DNA of 64,000 nucleotides from positions 28,313 through 92,312 of the IMG/VR virus record IMGVR_UViG_3300036861_000275; one strand, written 5' to 3'. The notes beneath the pieces are model-generated. The model searched no databases. It was not told the origin of the DNA and worked only from the letters and a program-made list of their open reading frames with translations. Within the stretch, counting starts at the first letter, position 1; the number at the start of each line of letters is the position of its first letter. Made by a program: the position numbers and the translations under genes. This document shows, piece after piece, positions 24,301-32,568 of this stretch. The DNA is from a virus.

Positions 24301-27244
24301 TCGTACCTCCCTCGGCGGATGGGAGAGCGTACTCCAAGAGCTTACGCATATCAGCCCCGGATAGCGTCCTGCCGCCTGGTGTAGTGTACTGCGCGTCCTC
24401 CCCTTGACGATAGATGAGATCTAGCAATTCAGGCACGCCGCCGGCCGCATCAACCTGCTCTGCAATGGCCTCTACTAGATCATGGCTCTGGGGACCGCCT
24501 TCGGTCATGGTAGTGATAATGTCCGAGGCTGCTGGTACAGCTATGGTCTCGGTGTCTATGACCTCGTCGCCAAAGGTATCCGCCTGCTCACGTTGGACAC
24601 GGGTCTCCCATTCCTGCTTGGATAAGTTCAACCGCCCTAAATCGCTGAGCAGTTGAGCATCGGTGTACGGCTGCCCAGTGACCTCTTGGACTGCTTCTGC
24701 CATTCTGGCAGGAGATAGTCCGTTCTTGTTCTTGTATCTAAATGGTACAGGCGCATACTCTCCTTTAAGATCCTGAGTCGGAGACATTGCAATACCGCCC
24801 TTGGCGCGCACGAACTCACCTAGCCACCACGGATTAGTGGGGTGGGCGCCAACGGTATTCATGGCCTGTTCACGCGTAGTAGGTTGCGCAGGAGCCTGTT
24901 TCGGGGCCTGTGCCGGCGGCTGTTGGGCCTGGACGGCCTGTTTTGGCGCTGGGAGTACGGCAGGCGTAGCCGGCGGTATCGGTTGGGCGCCTTGAGTCTT
25001 AGCGGCCGTCTTGACTGCCTTCTTTCGAGTAACCGGCTGGGCCTGGACGGCGGCTGCCTGTGGCGCTTGCTGGGCGGCCTTTTCTTCGATAGCAGGGGCG
25101 GCCGGCGCAGCAGGGACAGTCTCCGGCTGAGCTTGCGGTGTAGCGCCCAGCGGAATATCAGTCGTCTGACCTGATTTCGATGAGAACTGAACGGTGTCTA
25201 TTAAGGCGCGCATGCCAGCGAATGGCGGCGATATCCCGACGTACTTGTCGCCCATGCCGGGCTTGAGATACGCGATGGTGACGTGCGGTACATACTCGCC
25301 GTGCTCGTTTGTATTCGGCAGATTACCCAGTTCTGTGTTGAGCCGCTTCAGGTCGGCGCTTCTCACTTCCGAATACAGGACATCGTAGCCTTCCTGCTTG
25401 AAAATGTTCAATGGTCCTAGCGTGACCTGAACGGCCTCCGATCCGGCCAGCTTATCTCGAATCGGGCCAGGGTCCTCGTCGTGTAGACCGAACCGTACGG
25501 TGGCGTGCGGAGTTTCCTCCCTGCCTTTCTCCGCAAGTTCTGCGTCCGGGATCGTGTCAGCAAATGCCCTAACATTTCCTGACATTTCATCAGGCAGGTT
25601 GACCTGGGTAGAAGAGTGCTCAAACTTCGGTTGTGGCTGTTCTTCGGGCGGCTCAGCCGGCTTCTCGACTGGCTTCTCAACCGGCACCTCTACTGCTGCT
25701 GCCGCCTCTGGTGATGCCTGTTCTGCCTGCTTGCCCACAGGGGCAGCAGTGGGCGGCGGTGGTGGTGGGGGCGGCGGCTCCTCGGCTGGCGGCTTAGCTA
25801 CTGCCTGCTGGAACTCGGCCTCGGCGCGCGCCTTCTCGGCCGGCGCCAGTTCCGGTCTAGCAGCAATCTTAGCGGCAATCTCTGTGCTTAAGATGGTCCG
25901 AAGCGGTGTTACGTAGCCCGCCGCAGATCCAGGGGCTGCCTCATATTGTTCTTGCGCTTCTCTCCGTGTCGGAGGCATGCCATGATGAGCCAGTGCCCCG
26001 GCGGGGGCGGCCACGATACCACCGATGACTCCCTGATAGGCTATGTCGCCGGCTCCGGCTTTCAGACGGTCCAACGCGTCCTCTAGATCCTGCGATGGAA
26101 TAGCCGTACTTATGGCTTGCTGCCCGGCCTCTTGGCCTCCCTCTGACCCTATCGTGGCCGCAGTGCGTTTAGCTTTTGCTACGATACCTTTTCCCTTCAC
26201 TTCCCCGAAGATGCCCCAGTGGTTCGTGAATGCCAGCAACATCGTGTTTGAGACAAACGACACAGCCGAACGCCTCGCCGCTTGATCGGGCGTCATGCCC
26301 TCGGCTACCATTTGTCTGTAGTCATCGCCGGCTTGCTGCATCGACTCCAGCCCAACCATGGCGCCTTCACCGAACAGGCGAGCCATATAGGGAGCGAACC
26401 TGCCGATCATCGAGGCTGCTTTCGCAGTCCCCATGGCGGGGACCATGAACAGAGCCATGGATGTCGCGGCGTTCACTAGATCATCGTAGAGTCCTGGGTT
26501 TTGCGGAGTTAACGACTCCTCGATAGCCTCCATCTTCTGCGCCAAAGGCTCTAGGTATTTATCTGCGTATGCTGTGAGAGTCCGCTCAGTCTTAGGAGTC
26601 GTCGTGACAGGTCCGCCGGCGAGTGACGGGCCCTTTTTGAATGATTCTGCGTCAGTTTGTCCCAACTGGTCAGCTAAATTGGCCATGGCTTGTCCAAAGC
26701 CAACAAGTCCGGTCCCCATGCCAACCGTTCCGCGTGCCACGCCGGCACCGGTACGTTCCAGGTATGTATATGGACGCTCTGGCGTTATAGGCCGATACGG
26801 GGTTCTCATGCCGGATAGGCCGGATGTGACTTCAGCTGTAACCGGCTCTTCAATCGGCGGGCCCGGCCGATTAGGAGTGGCCATACCTTCACGTTGCTGG
26901 GCGGCCGCTACAGCGCCCTGCGCCTCCTGGACTTCAGGACTGACAGTAGGAGCAGCTGGCGCAGGCATCCACGGGAATGATGCCCTTGGTGTAGTCGGTG
27001 GTAGGGGGGTGGGCTCTTCCTCGATCGGAGGACCAGGCCGATTAGGGGCGGCCATACTCTCGGTCGTGGTTTCATTGACCGGGGTTTTTTCTGGCGCCCC
27101 CCTATTGGCTTGATCTATAGCGATAACATCATCTACTGACAATTCTCCGGTAATGGTTGGAGCCGGAGTCGGGGCCTGGGCTGGCTTTGGGGCCCTGTTC
27201 GCCTTGTCAATCTCTACGACTTCATCGAGAGACAGATCGGCCAT
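15305..27244 (-). CDS. Giant polyvalent protein (2H esterase, GNAT, zeta-kinase, ART, JAB domains)
   Basis: A 3979-residue protein that may be packaged and injected with the DNA (inference). Visible parts, in order: two short repeats (LSLDEVVEIDKANR, LSVDDVIAIDQANR) at 4-49; a Gly/Ala-rich possibly membrane-active region ~160-440; a poly-Pro tract ~490; a 2H phosphoesterase with PHATVRFG (~580) and PHVTIAYL (~656); a Pro/Ala/Gln linker ~700-790; a GNAT-like domain with DARRQGVGKSL (~1226); a zeta-toxin/P-loop kinase with GGPASGKT (~1350); an ADP-ribosyltransferase-like domain from VYHGTG (~1646) to ~1945; a phage domain with EELQSDWHQ (~2500); a JAB/RadC-type metalloprotease motif HNHPSG (~2985); and a helical C-terminus ~3400-3979 with hydrophobic stretches, resembling the LPD38-type end of polyvalent proteins. 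This build matches the phage/conjugative 'polyvalent proteins' described by Iyer, Aravind and colleagues. Confidence 0.85.
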   Translation of the reverse strand: MADLSLDEVVEIDKANRAPKPAQAPTPAPTITGELSVDDVIAIDQANRGAPEKTPVNETTTESMAAPNRPGPPIEEEPTPLPPTTPRASFPWMPAPAAPTVSPEVQEAQGAVAAAQQREGMATPNRPGPPIEEPVTAEVTSGLSGMRTPYRPITPERPYTYLERTGAGVARGTVGMGTGLVGFGQAMANLADQLGQTDAESFKKGPSLAGGPVTTTPKTERTLTAYADKYLEPLAQKMEAIEESLTPQNPGLYDDLVNAATSMALFMVPAMGTAKAASMIGRFAPYMARLFGEGAMVGLESMQQAGDDYRQMVAEGMTPDQAARRSAVSFVSNTMLLAFTNHWGIFGEVKGKGIVAKAKRTAATIGSEGGQEAGQQAISTAIPSQDLEDALDRLKAGAGDIAYQGVIGGIVAAPAGALAHHGMPPTRREAQEQYEAAPGSAAGYVTPLRTILSTEIAAKIAARPELAPAEKARAEAEFQQAVAKPPAEEPPPPPPPPPTAAPVGKQAEQASPEAAAAVEVPVEKPVEKPAEPPEEQPQPKFEHSSTQVNLPDEMSGNVRAFADTIPDAELAEKGREETPHATVRFGLHDEDPGPIRDKLAGSEAVQVTLGPLNIFKQEGYDVLYSEVRSADLKRLNTELGNLPNTNEHGEYVPHVTIAYLKPGMGDKYVGISPPFAGMRALIDTVQFSSKSGQTTDIPLGATPQAQPETVPAAPAAPAIEEKAAQQAPQAAAVQAQPVTRKKAVKTAAKTQGAQPIPPATPAVLPAPKQAVQAQQPPAQAPKQAPAQPTTREQAMNTVGAHPTNPWWLGEFVRAKGGIAMSPTQDLKGEYAPVPFRYKNKNGLSPARMAEAVQEVTGQPYTDAQLLSDLGRLNLSKQEWETRVQREQADTFGDEVIDTETIAVPAASDIITTMTEGGPQSHDLVEAIAEQVDAAGGVPELLDLIYRQGEDAQYTTPGGRTLSGADMRKLLEYALPSAEGGTNVEVAQERGGKENPEEPRSQVQGPPAGPEHVGREAQARREAPAEAVPAEVEKPKPYYSALEEKPREALFAVMRKLDTEAERLENVARKNQGPFGTIPVGAAHFDDMLRSLAPGEYVRGLRKGMDPSEALASAKAEMRAAVEKHNKNRPKDINWKRDINSGQDRLLAIHRQVMEAVKVEQPTVVREAGGRQLPEISFQNDVLGVSHGQTDGTLRAMRGDTQVGHIDWASYRGKTYIQYIHVEPDARRQGVGKSLVEELQKGDEPVIWTSTTPEGEALRKAVGGEFAGNPETLEVSTPYDTPEIVAARQEQAAKEPTDEINTIERRQMRDGWADQLYGDGQTVRMWERGALANTDEGTRGKDKILAVVLGGPASGKTDHLAEPLQDRLSALLIDSDIVKLMIPESENGRFNGAVHMESSAVADDVYDHAVSQGDNIVYVLTGKNPDRITQVLNKAKMNGYRVHLAYMALPEEKAAQRAVDRYMNRLQRGEPTQFVDPAYVLEVDARPAATYDALKNDTERVDSYEAWNNDVPRGQRPTQTETGGTFPTRGRLGTSAETQGNGREDIGSLEGKAGLRYEQTPIGEQALVPGVAPRQMPATPLKAGVQQKGFEQTPLGRGSLEEKQNQMLLFEPISPYNRSGSHADNFRQWFGNSHVRNENGDPRVVYHGTGNPGFEEVNPEKFDPGALYGPGFYMTESPNIAGGVVEEDTEVKYFPTQEEAMAAPGRKGFVWSVGQGPIEERQWAASIHTPTFQRRGYAHKGLDVGVADQDERNRVVSELKSSRDWSRGMIERGYLSQGEQQRVDNNVQRFLETGQYAWLDELSGQPYNMRVIQKILERERGVGGVYALYARLENPFQADDTLMTGRQVSDIVDSLPGYVQQEFYESMFPEFTITEALTMLREGMDKPYARGAQVWDALTDAWRANGNEFSTGQANQSLRNAGYDGITHIGGQRTGSPEHRVWIAFNPGQIKSALGNRGSYDSAQHSMLAEAAQEYGVRREPGPVFYSGLKDLIETKLPTRASVDQLRAILRSNEVKQDEVKWSGLDDWLRDKTGPVTKQDVVNFLDANAVKVDEVVYGMAPPELLAKKETIEAAHSAAHREYVSAKGDIWRAVDPLVSGYRADQIMDDLSAGADNQMVHRGLKNLRAALYTGTDSMLINGVPSPPIQAVEDRLAALTDRFFETRDRVADLSRDLNQAARDISNAGQGLKYAAYVLPGAKNGRELLLTLGNVSPLNPNESAELHGLNRKALEEMTQDQFERWVELTHANQPTDDRRIKEAILKRADQAKATAAITLDQNAAGVPQLLKANLLLGYHTNEARSIRYSIPIPGVQESAQGQIRSDLNEFYKWMMLYEQAVSVSDEQPIRGLPAEAVSAGITWHNKMQGADVFDVFDDKGRPIGSYLARDRMDAIIQAETQGPNGFIKTGARLSAEDAASRVNNGGEVLALNRNGNVFEFFRGHAGHVADMVKDGTRFYESPAPTVSKRKPVVFESAHWDAPNILVHTRFNDRTDPEGRRTLHIEELQSDWHQKGRKQGYRRELTIPEIAQIKALQQSFDQERAEYETLIGRRGAEQAEPDEIRSRHKSLVEKEDMIHKLQDVGKTGVPDAPFAKTWHELAFKRVLRWAAENGYDRVSWTTGAQQNERYSISHVINSVTWANTLRGEHQPMVVLGKQGGGGDIKFLVGSDGKVLASTANRGAERFVGHQVDDVLPKPIAARIVGEAQGYIAGDGLEVGGEGMRGFYDKILKDFAVKYGKKWGAKYSMVEVDRPNLVFLGPVSDAEKAAKPWVTLTGSGTVVGQYATRREAQSALDRGNGQWMDNLIDPISKGHPVHSLEVTTAMRESVLDRGQALFERVQDYKKRKDASARTNQLTMDALWDLQAVQATPEDSFKSMAPSSAIWPKGVKVLGLGIRADLVQTGKLDWIGRKIEGHRQLAEMAQVLRDPRYETFRILYTKQGRLVGWTPVSSRLAAVTLAFEGNGTNAEGMARMKATMKDLGADGYWMMHNHPSGNPAVSQDDVNMTTTISGEVPGFQGHVVIDSGTYAVISSGARTPEMATIHKLPGTGPDTLLTPLVEHKLLNADVGTPQAMAAVAGQIVHGHQEIVLVYSDARNKVRAIQTLPLAEYNSGPEFRQWLQDQKRGFGAMRALVYTDSLWAGTDQISRTLIKNGNITDHVWRSPVTGAAGSEAVRTNVERGLEYGEKVTGYAVERERLTGVLPAARAAEARPGETGLMAREPTEDRRRQIQEEVGRRIRERTLARQQELSQAVQKSLPAPGETSPDPLVANPQNMQGAQPGALSQADVNVVDPILALGEHSQVLAVAKDLFTAAGVARDPDMLISDQIRNLMEDGKLTSDHLQSVRAKFGLTDTEFADALFRDAVRDAARRLGALGRLAQAIKRADPQIRAALDEVAEKQGLKEVMREQEIQRRWWNRLNNIRRGLLTTRWATGTHNFWGQNVRVGLDIADVGLQRMIQAGVKGLGGKIDPSRMADPSAAMHQLIDMWFRPGQRGTALQGPSKNEAEIRAILAAFPKEFSRAFSTYGSNELYKKAAGGSQARLDRILDGMDQGVSLLNIVNNWQENAFRNAILHAELDRLTTLRGKDLETLIKGNRADEIHLDDVKAAIQKSLELTFAESPEHGSVPWLFMNLVNRFLPLSFVIPFPRFMLNTLKFYGKFNPLGFLSLLSKAERAEFAKGNFRAISHSLMGAMLLGLSYALRDSDWAGDKWYEVNVGGHNIDITPYNPFAAYLFVGDLMVRARRGTLYNIDSWSILRGILSVNMRAGVGMALVDQLFKGLGDLDTEGMKGRLTGKLFGEAVAGLLVPLKNIQETMAIFSDKFATQRDPSLEPFLGPIKATTPFAAETLPERIAPTTGEVSKRRMPIAGMLGATVTQPKNDAERELDRLGFESREILPTIGIPEWDRMVKEEMGPLVEERIDPYVSSSAYQSLTDAEQREALAKKLREVRGVANSRVRAQDPELWKEMKMKKMGPVKRMIMEEHGR

Positions 27245-27268
27245 GATGGTCTCTATTGTACCCTGGTA

Positions 27269-29239
27269 TTACCTAATCTGCGCGGATCGGCTATTGATAA
27301 GATTGTTCACCATCCGCAGAGCCCGTGCTTGCTCGGACGGTGGCAAATCGGCCATAGGCTTGTCCCCGAAGTAGTACTTCAGGGTCTGCCGGACCGCCTC
27401 CTCTCTGCTCATGGCTGCTGGTCCGCCGCTTGGCCCTGGTTGGGCCGGTTGGCCTCCTGGTTGGGCTCCCGGAACCGCTGTAGTGCCACCGAATTCCTTG
27501 TATATGGCGTCCACGTTGACATCAATTCCGGGCCTCTTGACCGCAGATTCCCAACCTCCCGGCACCGACAAAAGGGCCTTAACCTGGTCGACACTGAGCC
27601 CCTTATCCGTGATCAGGCGTCGTACTTCGTTTCTGAAAAGGCGCTCCCCTGTGGACGATGAGCGAGGATTAGGTACGGGGCCCGGTTTCGGAGCCAGTTC
27701 TCCAGTTGGCTCTGGCGGTGTCGGGGCGCCCTTGATAAGGGTAGCCTGCTGTTTCTGCCAGTCCGCCACATGCTTATTAGCCTGCTCATAGTCCGCTTTC
27801 GCTTTCTCGATATCCTCTGGCGTCGCTCCGGAATTAGGCTTCCGAAGATTATTCAGTTCAATCCTAAGCGAGTTGGCGTGTTGCTGCGCCGTGATGAGGG
27901 CGTGTTGCGTCTGACTAATATCGGTAGCCGAGGCTGGAACCTTAGCGAGATCCTTGGTGATTTTAGCAAACTCGGCTGCGTAGACTGCGCCGTTCTTCGG
28001 CAAGGTCGGGTCCAGGCCCCTATCACGAAGATTCTGCGCAGCCATATCGGCAACAGTCTTTGAGATATGCCCAAGACCAGTGATCCTCAACAGCCATTCC
28101 GGCGGTTTCTTGCCGGCCTCAATCTGATTAAGAAGAACACTCTGCACAGCGGAGCGGCGGGCCGGGTCTTTATTGAGGATCGCATCGGCATTATTCTCTA
28201 TGACCATAGTCTGATCCAAGTCCTTGCCGATGTTCATGTTCTGGCTTGCCTTATCCGAAGCCTCTTGACGTAGCGCATCCAGCACTGGATGACTCAGGAC
28301 CCTAGATTCTTCAGCGATCTTTCGTAGCATGATCGGCGCCATCTGCCTAGCTAGATGACTGTCGATAGGGTAATCCTGGACCGCCATCATGTAAGAAGTC
28401 ATATTAGCGTCGGTCGGGTCATCGCTGTATTTCTTCTGCAACTTCGACGTTTTAGAGACCCATTCCTGGGTCGCCTGCTGGATCTTCGGGTTGTCCTGGT
28501 CTTTCGCCCAAGCCTTCAGTTCTTCCTGCTTGGCAAGATACCGATCCATCCACTTCTGTGGGTCATCGTCTAGAGCGCTCTTGGCCAAAAAAGCAGAGCG
28601 TTGCGCCTGTAGACCTTTTTCTATGTCGCCATTATCAAATGCAGTCTGAGCCTTTTCCATGGCCTCCCTGAGCTGCTTGTAACCCTCGTGGTTCCGCCGC
28701 TGCTTATCGACCTCGGCCTCGGTCATCACGTTCTTGAGTTTAAGGATGCTTTGAGCGCGGGGGCTCATAAAAAAGGAAGACTGCTGTCGGGGCGTCATCT
28801 TCTTGCGGGTCTCTTCCATGGACACATACGGCGCTCCGGCCACGGCAGGCTTCGGTGCGGTCACAGCAATGCTTGGCATGACTTCGTTTCCGGGAGCGGC
28901 GACGTAATTCCCGGCCTCCCCTCCGATTTGTGGCTGTCCAGGTGGTGACCACGGCTCTACACCCGGAGTAACCCCAGGAATGTTGGCCGCGATACTGCCC
29001 TCGACTGCGGGCTCATACAATGGCGTCGTGCTCGGTGCCCCTAAAACTATCTGTGCGCCCTCTTCTTCGGCCTGCTGCTGTTGCAGACCGAGAGCCTCTC
29101 TCTGGGTCTGAAGGCCGCGGAGCAGAGATAGTTCGTCGGCCTGACGCAGCTTGAGTCCGGTCTCTAGACCCTGGACTAACCCGGCGTTCGCCCCCAGGGC
29201 CGCCGCTCCTGAGACGCCAGGATACGCTATGCCGGCCAT
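27269..29239 (-). CDS. Putative internal virion protein, helical
   Basis: A 656-residue protein. It has a Gly/Ala-rich N-terminus (SGAAALGANAGLVQGLETGL), long charged helices at ~150-500, a Pro-rich linker and a helical C-terminus ending in 'RALRMVNNLINSRSAQIR'. It is not recognised by sequence. It lies between the other putative internal protein and the giant polyvalent gene, the place where podoviruses encode ejected core proteins, so that role is inferred from position and composition. Confidence 0.55.
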   Translation of the reverse strand: MAGIAYPGVSGAAALGANAGLVQGLETGLKLRQADELSLLRGLQTQREALGLQQQQAEEEGAQIVLGAPSTTPLYEPAVEGSIAANIPGVTPGVEPWSPPGQPQIGGEAGNYVAAPGNEVMPSIAVTAPKPAVAGAPYVSMEETRKKMTPRQQSSFFMSPRAQSILKLKNVMTEAEVDKQRRNHEGYKQLREAMEKAQTAFDNGDIEKGLQAQRSAFLAKSALDDDPQKWMDRYLAKQEELKAWAKDQDNPKIQQATQEWVSKTSKLQKKYSDDPTDANMTSYMMAVQDYPIDSHLARQMAPIMLRKIAEESRVLSHPVLDALRQEASDKASQNMNIGKDLDQTMVIENNADAILNKDPARRSAVQSVLLNQIEAGKKPPEWLLRITGLGHISKTVADMAAQNLRDRGLDPTLPKNGAVYAAEFAKITKDLAKVPASATDISQTQHALITAQQHANSLRIELNNLRKPNSGATPEDIEKAKADYEQANKHVADWQKQQATLIKGAPTPPEPTGELAPKPGPVPNPRSSSTGERLFRNEVRRLITDKGLSVDQVKALLSVPGGWESAVKRPGIDVNVDAIYKEFGGTTAVPGAQPGGQPAQPGPSGGPAAMSREEAVRQTLKYYFGDKPMADLPPSEQARALRMVNNLINSRSAQIR

Positions 29240-31008
29240 TAGGCTGTCCCTCCTAGGTTGAACACTGGCGCGGGTCGGCTAGCCGCGAGAGCGGCGCCAC
29301 CTGCACCAGTGAAGAGCCCTGCGATGCCCTTAGCGGTGTCTGCCGCGTTCTGGCCACCTGCCTTGAAGGCTTCCAACGCCGCCTGATTCTGTAGCTGATT
29401 CGCCTGTTCCGCGGATCGGCCGGCTACATCCAAGCCAAGCAGTTCGCGGGCCGATGGAGCCGTAGCACCAATGGTCGTAGCCGTCGTAGCCAGCGGTGTC
29501 CGCCCTAAGCCTCCGGCGATGCCCTGCGCCTGACCGAGACGATTAGCTTGAACGTTCTCACCAAATTGAGCTCGCTGGAGCTCATTCGGCGCAAAGTTAG
29601 CTAGTCGTCCCTGGAATACGTTTTCCGGCTGAGTGATGTTGAACTGCCGGCGGCTTTGTTCCTGACCGGCTAGATTGACCAGGACTTGCTGTTTATACTG
29701 TTCCCGCCGGACCTGTTGACTCTCCCGCATCCTTTGGAGGGCCTCGATACCAACCGACGACGTCTCATAGGCAGGGCCCTGACTCCTCAGTAGATCATTA
29801 CGTAGAGTCTGCTCTTCGATCTTGTACTGGCGGTCCAGTTCCGGTGTCGGCAGATTGCCAGCCAATACACTTCTTACCTGGGCCGCCATGGCCTGCTGAA
29901 TCGGATCTTCATATAGCGCCGGTGCGATGGTCTGGCCGGGCTGAGGCGCCGCGGCAAGCGTATTCTGGGTGGCATTGCTGAACAAAAGACCAGATGCTAA
30001 TGTCGGCGCCAGCCCAGCGGTTGGTCGCTGCAACCCCTGGATGTCCTGAACGGCCTGGATTCTGGCGGCGCGTTCGCCAGGGGCCTGTTCTTGCTGAGCC
30101 AGCAGTTCCCGTCCAGCAGCGCCAAGGGCAGCATCCGATACAGTCCTCTGGCCTGCGACAGCATTCTGAACGTTCGTCGTTAGATCGGACGTCACGCCTC
30201 GAGGAGCGAACTGAGAGAGATTCTGTGGCGCTAGAGCATTCGCCACGCCCCCGGTACCGCCGGCTGGCATTGATGCGGCCAGAGATCCCGGGACTGTGCC
30301 GGGAGCGTTCTGAGCCCCAGCCAGCACGTTCTCGCCTATTCTTGTGGCCGGGGTTGTCACTGGCGTCGGAGTCTGGAGTTTAGGCGGCGTCGGAGCGAAG
30401 AGTCTGCCGGCAGCCATGCCGACTACACCGAGCCCAAGAGATGTCAGCGCGGCGATACCGGCTGAGCCGGTGGCAAACTCCCCCAGCTTTTGAATAAATG
30501 TCTTCTGTTCCGGTGTTGGTTTTTGAGTGCCAGTACCAGGACCTAAATCCAAGACTTTGCCGGTAGCCAAATCGACTAGCTGATGCTGCGCGTTTGTGCC
30601 GAGCGTATCCATGGCCGCATCTGTGGCGGCCTTTTCATCGGGCGTCAATTTGTTGAAATAAGCTTGGGTCTGGGCGGCTGCGTCCGCTTGACTCATCATC
30701 GGCTGCGACTGGAACTCTGGCTGTGTCTGGAATCCGCCCCCTACCGGCTGAGCAAGCGACGGGATATTGATCGGTCCTCCAGCCGTAGGTTCTCCGGTGG
30801 CGGAGGCTAACTCACCCGGACTCGGTGGAGTTGGGATATTGATGGGATTGACTGGTGATATGGAAGGGAAATCGGTGGCCGGCTGAATGGGTTCTGCCGG
30901 TGGCGTCAAGTCAATGGGCGTATTCGGCTGTTCCCAGACCGGCGTGAAGTCTAGGGGTTGCCCGTCCTGAATGATGCCGCCAGTATCCGTCCAGTCCCAT
31001 TCGGCCAC
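29239..31008 (-). CDS. Putative internal virion protein with membrane segment
   Basis: A 589-residue protein. Residues 1-110 are Pro/Thr/Ile-rich and disordered-looking. A hydrophobic segment, SAGIAALTSLGLGVVGMAAG, sits near ~185, followed by Ala/Gln-rich helices (for example 'RRQFNITQPENVFQGRLANF'). The stop overlaps the start of the next gene by one base. The composition resembles podovirus core proteins that form a conduit through the envelope. No direct family match was seen. Confidence 0.5.
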   Translation of the reverse strand: MAEWDWTDTGGIIQDGQPLDFTPVWEQPNTPIDLTPPAEPIQPATDFPSISPVNPINIPTPPSPGELASATGEPTAGGPINIPSLAQPVGGGFQTQPEFQSQPMMSQADAAAQTQAYFNKLTPDEKAATDAAMDTLGTNAQHQLVDLATGKVLDLGPGTGTQKPTPEQKTFIQKLGEFATGSAGIAALTSLGLGVVGMAAGRLFAPTPPKLQTPTPVTTPATRIGENVLAGAQNAPGTVPGSLAASMPAGGTGGVANALAPQNLSQFAPRGVTSDLTTNVQNAVAGQRTVSDAALGAAGRELLAQQEQAPGERAARIQAVQDIQGLQRPTAGLAPTLASGLLFSNATQNTLAAAPQPGQTIAPALYEDPIQQAMAAQVRSVLAGNLPTPELDRQYKIEEQTLRNDLLRSQGPAYETSSVGIEALQRMRESQQVRREQYKQQVLVNLAGQEQSRRQFNITQPENVFQGRLANFAPNELQRAQFGENVQANRLGQAQGIAGGLGRTPLATTATTIGATAPSARELLGLDVAGRSAEQANQLQNQAALEAFKAGGQNAADTAKGIAGLFTGAGGAALAASRPAPVFNLGGTA

Positions 31009-31022
31009 GAATCATCCCCCCT

Positions 31023-32567
31023 TTACGCGAGCACGTCTAGTCCGATATAGAGCTTCATTAGCGATACATCGGCCGCAGTTGTAGTCAACCCGCTAAATCC
31101 CCAACGGTAGGCAATCCCTTTCAAACGCTTCGGCCTGGTGCGTCGCGGCGTGCTCTCGCCGAGAATGAATGGGAGCACCTGAGGCAGAACCGCGGGCTGC
31201 TCCACCAGACTAAAACTGATGACTTGAGACTTCTGTCCATCCCGGAGCGCCGTGATGGTGTGGGTTGCAGCATTTCTAGGGTCATATTCGAGCTGAAGGA
31301 ACCGACCGGCAGTCCTGCGGCCTACGGCCTGTCCTAGCACCGCAGCGAAGTCCGTATCCCACATGTTCCAGTAGAAAGTAAAAGCGGCGCCGTCCTGGCT
31401 CCTATTCGTGCGGTCCAGTTCCCATAGTTTCCCGTTAGCATCGGTCATGGCTGGGATCTCGAAGTTGCCGCTCTTCCGCATAAAAAGAGCCTCATTACGG
31501 TCACGGTCCGAATAGGACCACTTCTCTCCAATCTCCGCCACGTCCAGAACGTCCATGTGTATCCGGACATTCTTGGTTGTAAGACCGGCCTGATGGCATG
31601 CCAACATGGCAACAGCCTTCTGCCCGTAGTAGACGAGTTGCGCCGTGGCCAATTGCGCCAGATTGATCCGCTCCCGCATGAAAGCGCCCAACTTCTTCGC
31701 AGTGATGTCAGATGCCCGCACTGAACCTGACGCCTGCGTCTGGGAGATGAGATGCCAGCCGCCGGCAGGGTCTATAGATAAAACATCGTCCTCCAACCCG
31801 GTCACGTTATAAGGTCCGACGGCACCGGCAGGCCCGACTTGGGTTACGGTCCAGTTAGCCTCGGCCGCATTCCTGGTGTCTAACAGGAACACCCCTCGAG
31901 GGAACTTCCATATGACCAGGAAGCCCTTGTATGACCACATTGCCGAGATATACTCGCCTACGCCGGGGAAGATAGGCCGCTGGTACGGGAATGTCAGGAA
32001 GTCCTCGTGATCCAGTATGGAGGATCGGTATACCCTGTCGCCGAGCGCGCCCCACAAGAAGCCGGCGTGCGCACAGAGACAGAACGGCTGATTGGCCCCA
32101 GACCAGTCTGCTGGAGGGTTAGAGATGGTAGTCATCACGGTGCCGTCGCCAGAGAGTACCCTGACCGCATTGACGCGGTCCGCCATGAACAACTTCACGT
32201 TGTTCCCGAGCTGCTCGGCGCCACCCTTTACGAAGTGCGGTATCTGACCGGACGTCGTTAGACCCGAGACTAGAGCCGCGCTGTATGTACCATTCCCGTC
32301 GTCTTTACGGACCGTGCCATCAGCAAACGCCGTCACGGTGCGCTGCTGTGTCTGGGTAGGGAAGTAGTCGAAGGATGCCAGCCCAGACGAGCCTATAGCT
32401 ACACCAAGCGACGCTGCGCCACCTTCAGTCCGGAGCGTGCGGTCTTCCATAGATACGTTTCTCAATAGGCGCGCTGACCCTAACGGCACTCTATCGGCAT
32501 TCCGAATGCCGTAGATACCGTCCTTGCCGAGAACCACCGGCACTATTAGGGTGTTTTCGTACGGCAT
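31023..32567 (-). CDS. Tail hub/nozzle-like protein, probable beta-propeller
   Basis: A 514-residue beta-rich protein with recurrent 'W...GDRVYRS' and 'GAVGPYNVTGLEDDVLSIDP' style blades. The early 'ADRVPLGSARLLRNVSMEDR' motif resembles openings of podovirus tail-hub/stabilisation proteins (P22 gp10 and T7 gp12 class, which fold as propellers). It lies just after the adaptor and tailspike genes. The family assignment rests on pattern, size and position. Starts MPYENTLIVPVV. Confidence 0.6.
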   Translation of the reverse strand: MPYENTLIVPVVLGKDGIYGIRNADRVPLGSARLLRNVSMEDRTLRTEGGAASLGVAIGSSGLASFDYFPTQTQQRTVTAFADGTVRKDDGNGTYSAALVSGLTTSGQIPHFVKGGAEQLGNNVKLFMADRVNAVRVLSGDGTVMTTISNPPADWSGANQPFCLCAHAGFLWGALGDRVYRSSILDHEDFLTFPYQRPIFPGVGEYISAMWSYKGFLVIWKFPRGVFLLDTRNAAEANWTVTQVGPAGAVGPYNVTGLEDDVLSIDPAGGWHLISQTQASGSVRASDITAKKLGAFMRERINLAQLATAQLVYYGQKAVAMLACHQAGLTTKNVRIHMDVLDVAEIGEKWSYSDRDRNEALFMRKSGNFEIPAMTDANGKLWELDRTNRSQDGAAFTFYWNMWDTDFAAVLGQAVGRRTAGRFLQLEYDPRNAATHTITALRDGQKSQVISFSLVEQPAVLPQVLPFILGESTPRRTRPKRLKGIAYRWGFSGLTTTAADVSLMKLYIGLDVLA

Positions 32568-32568
32568 T

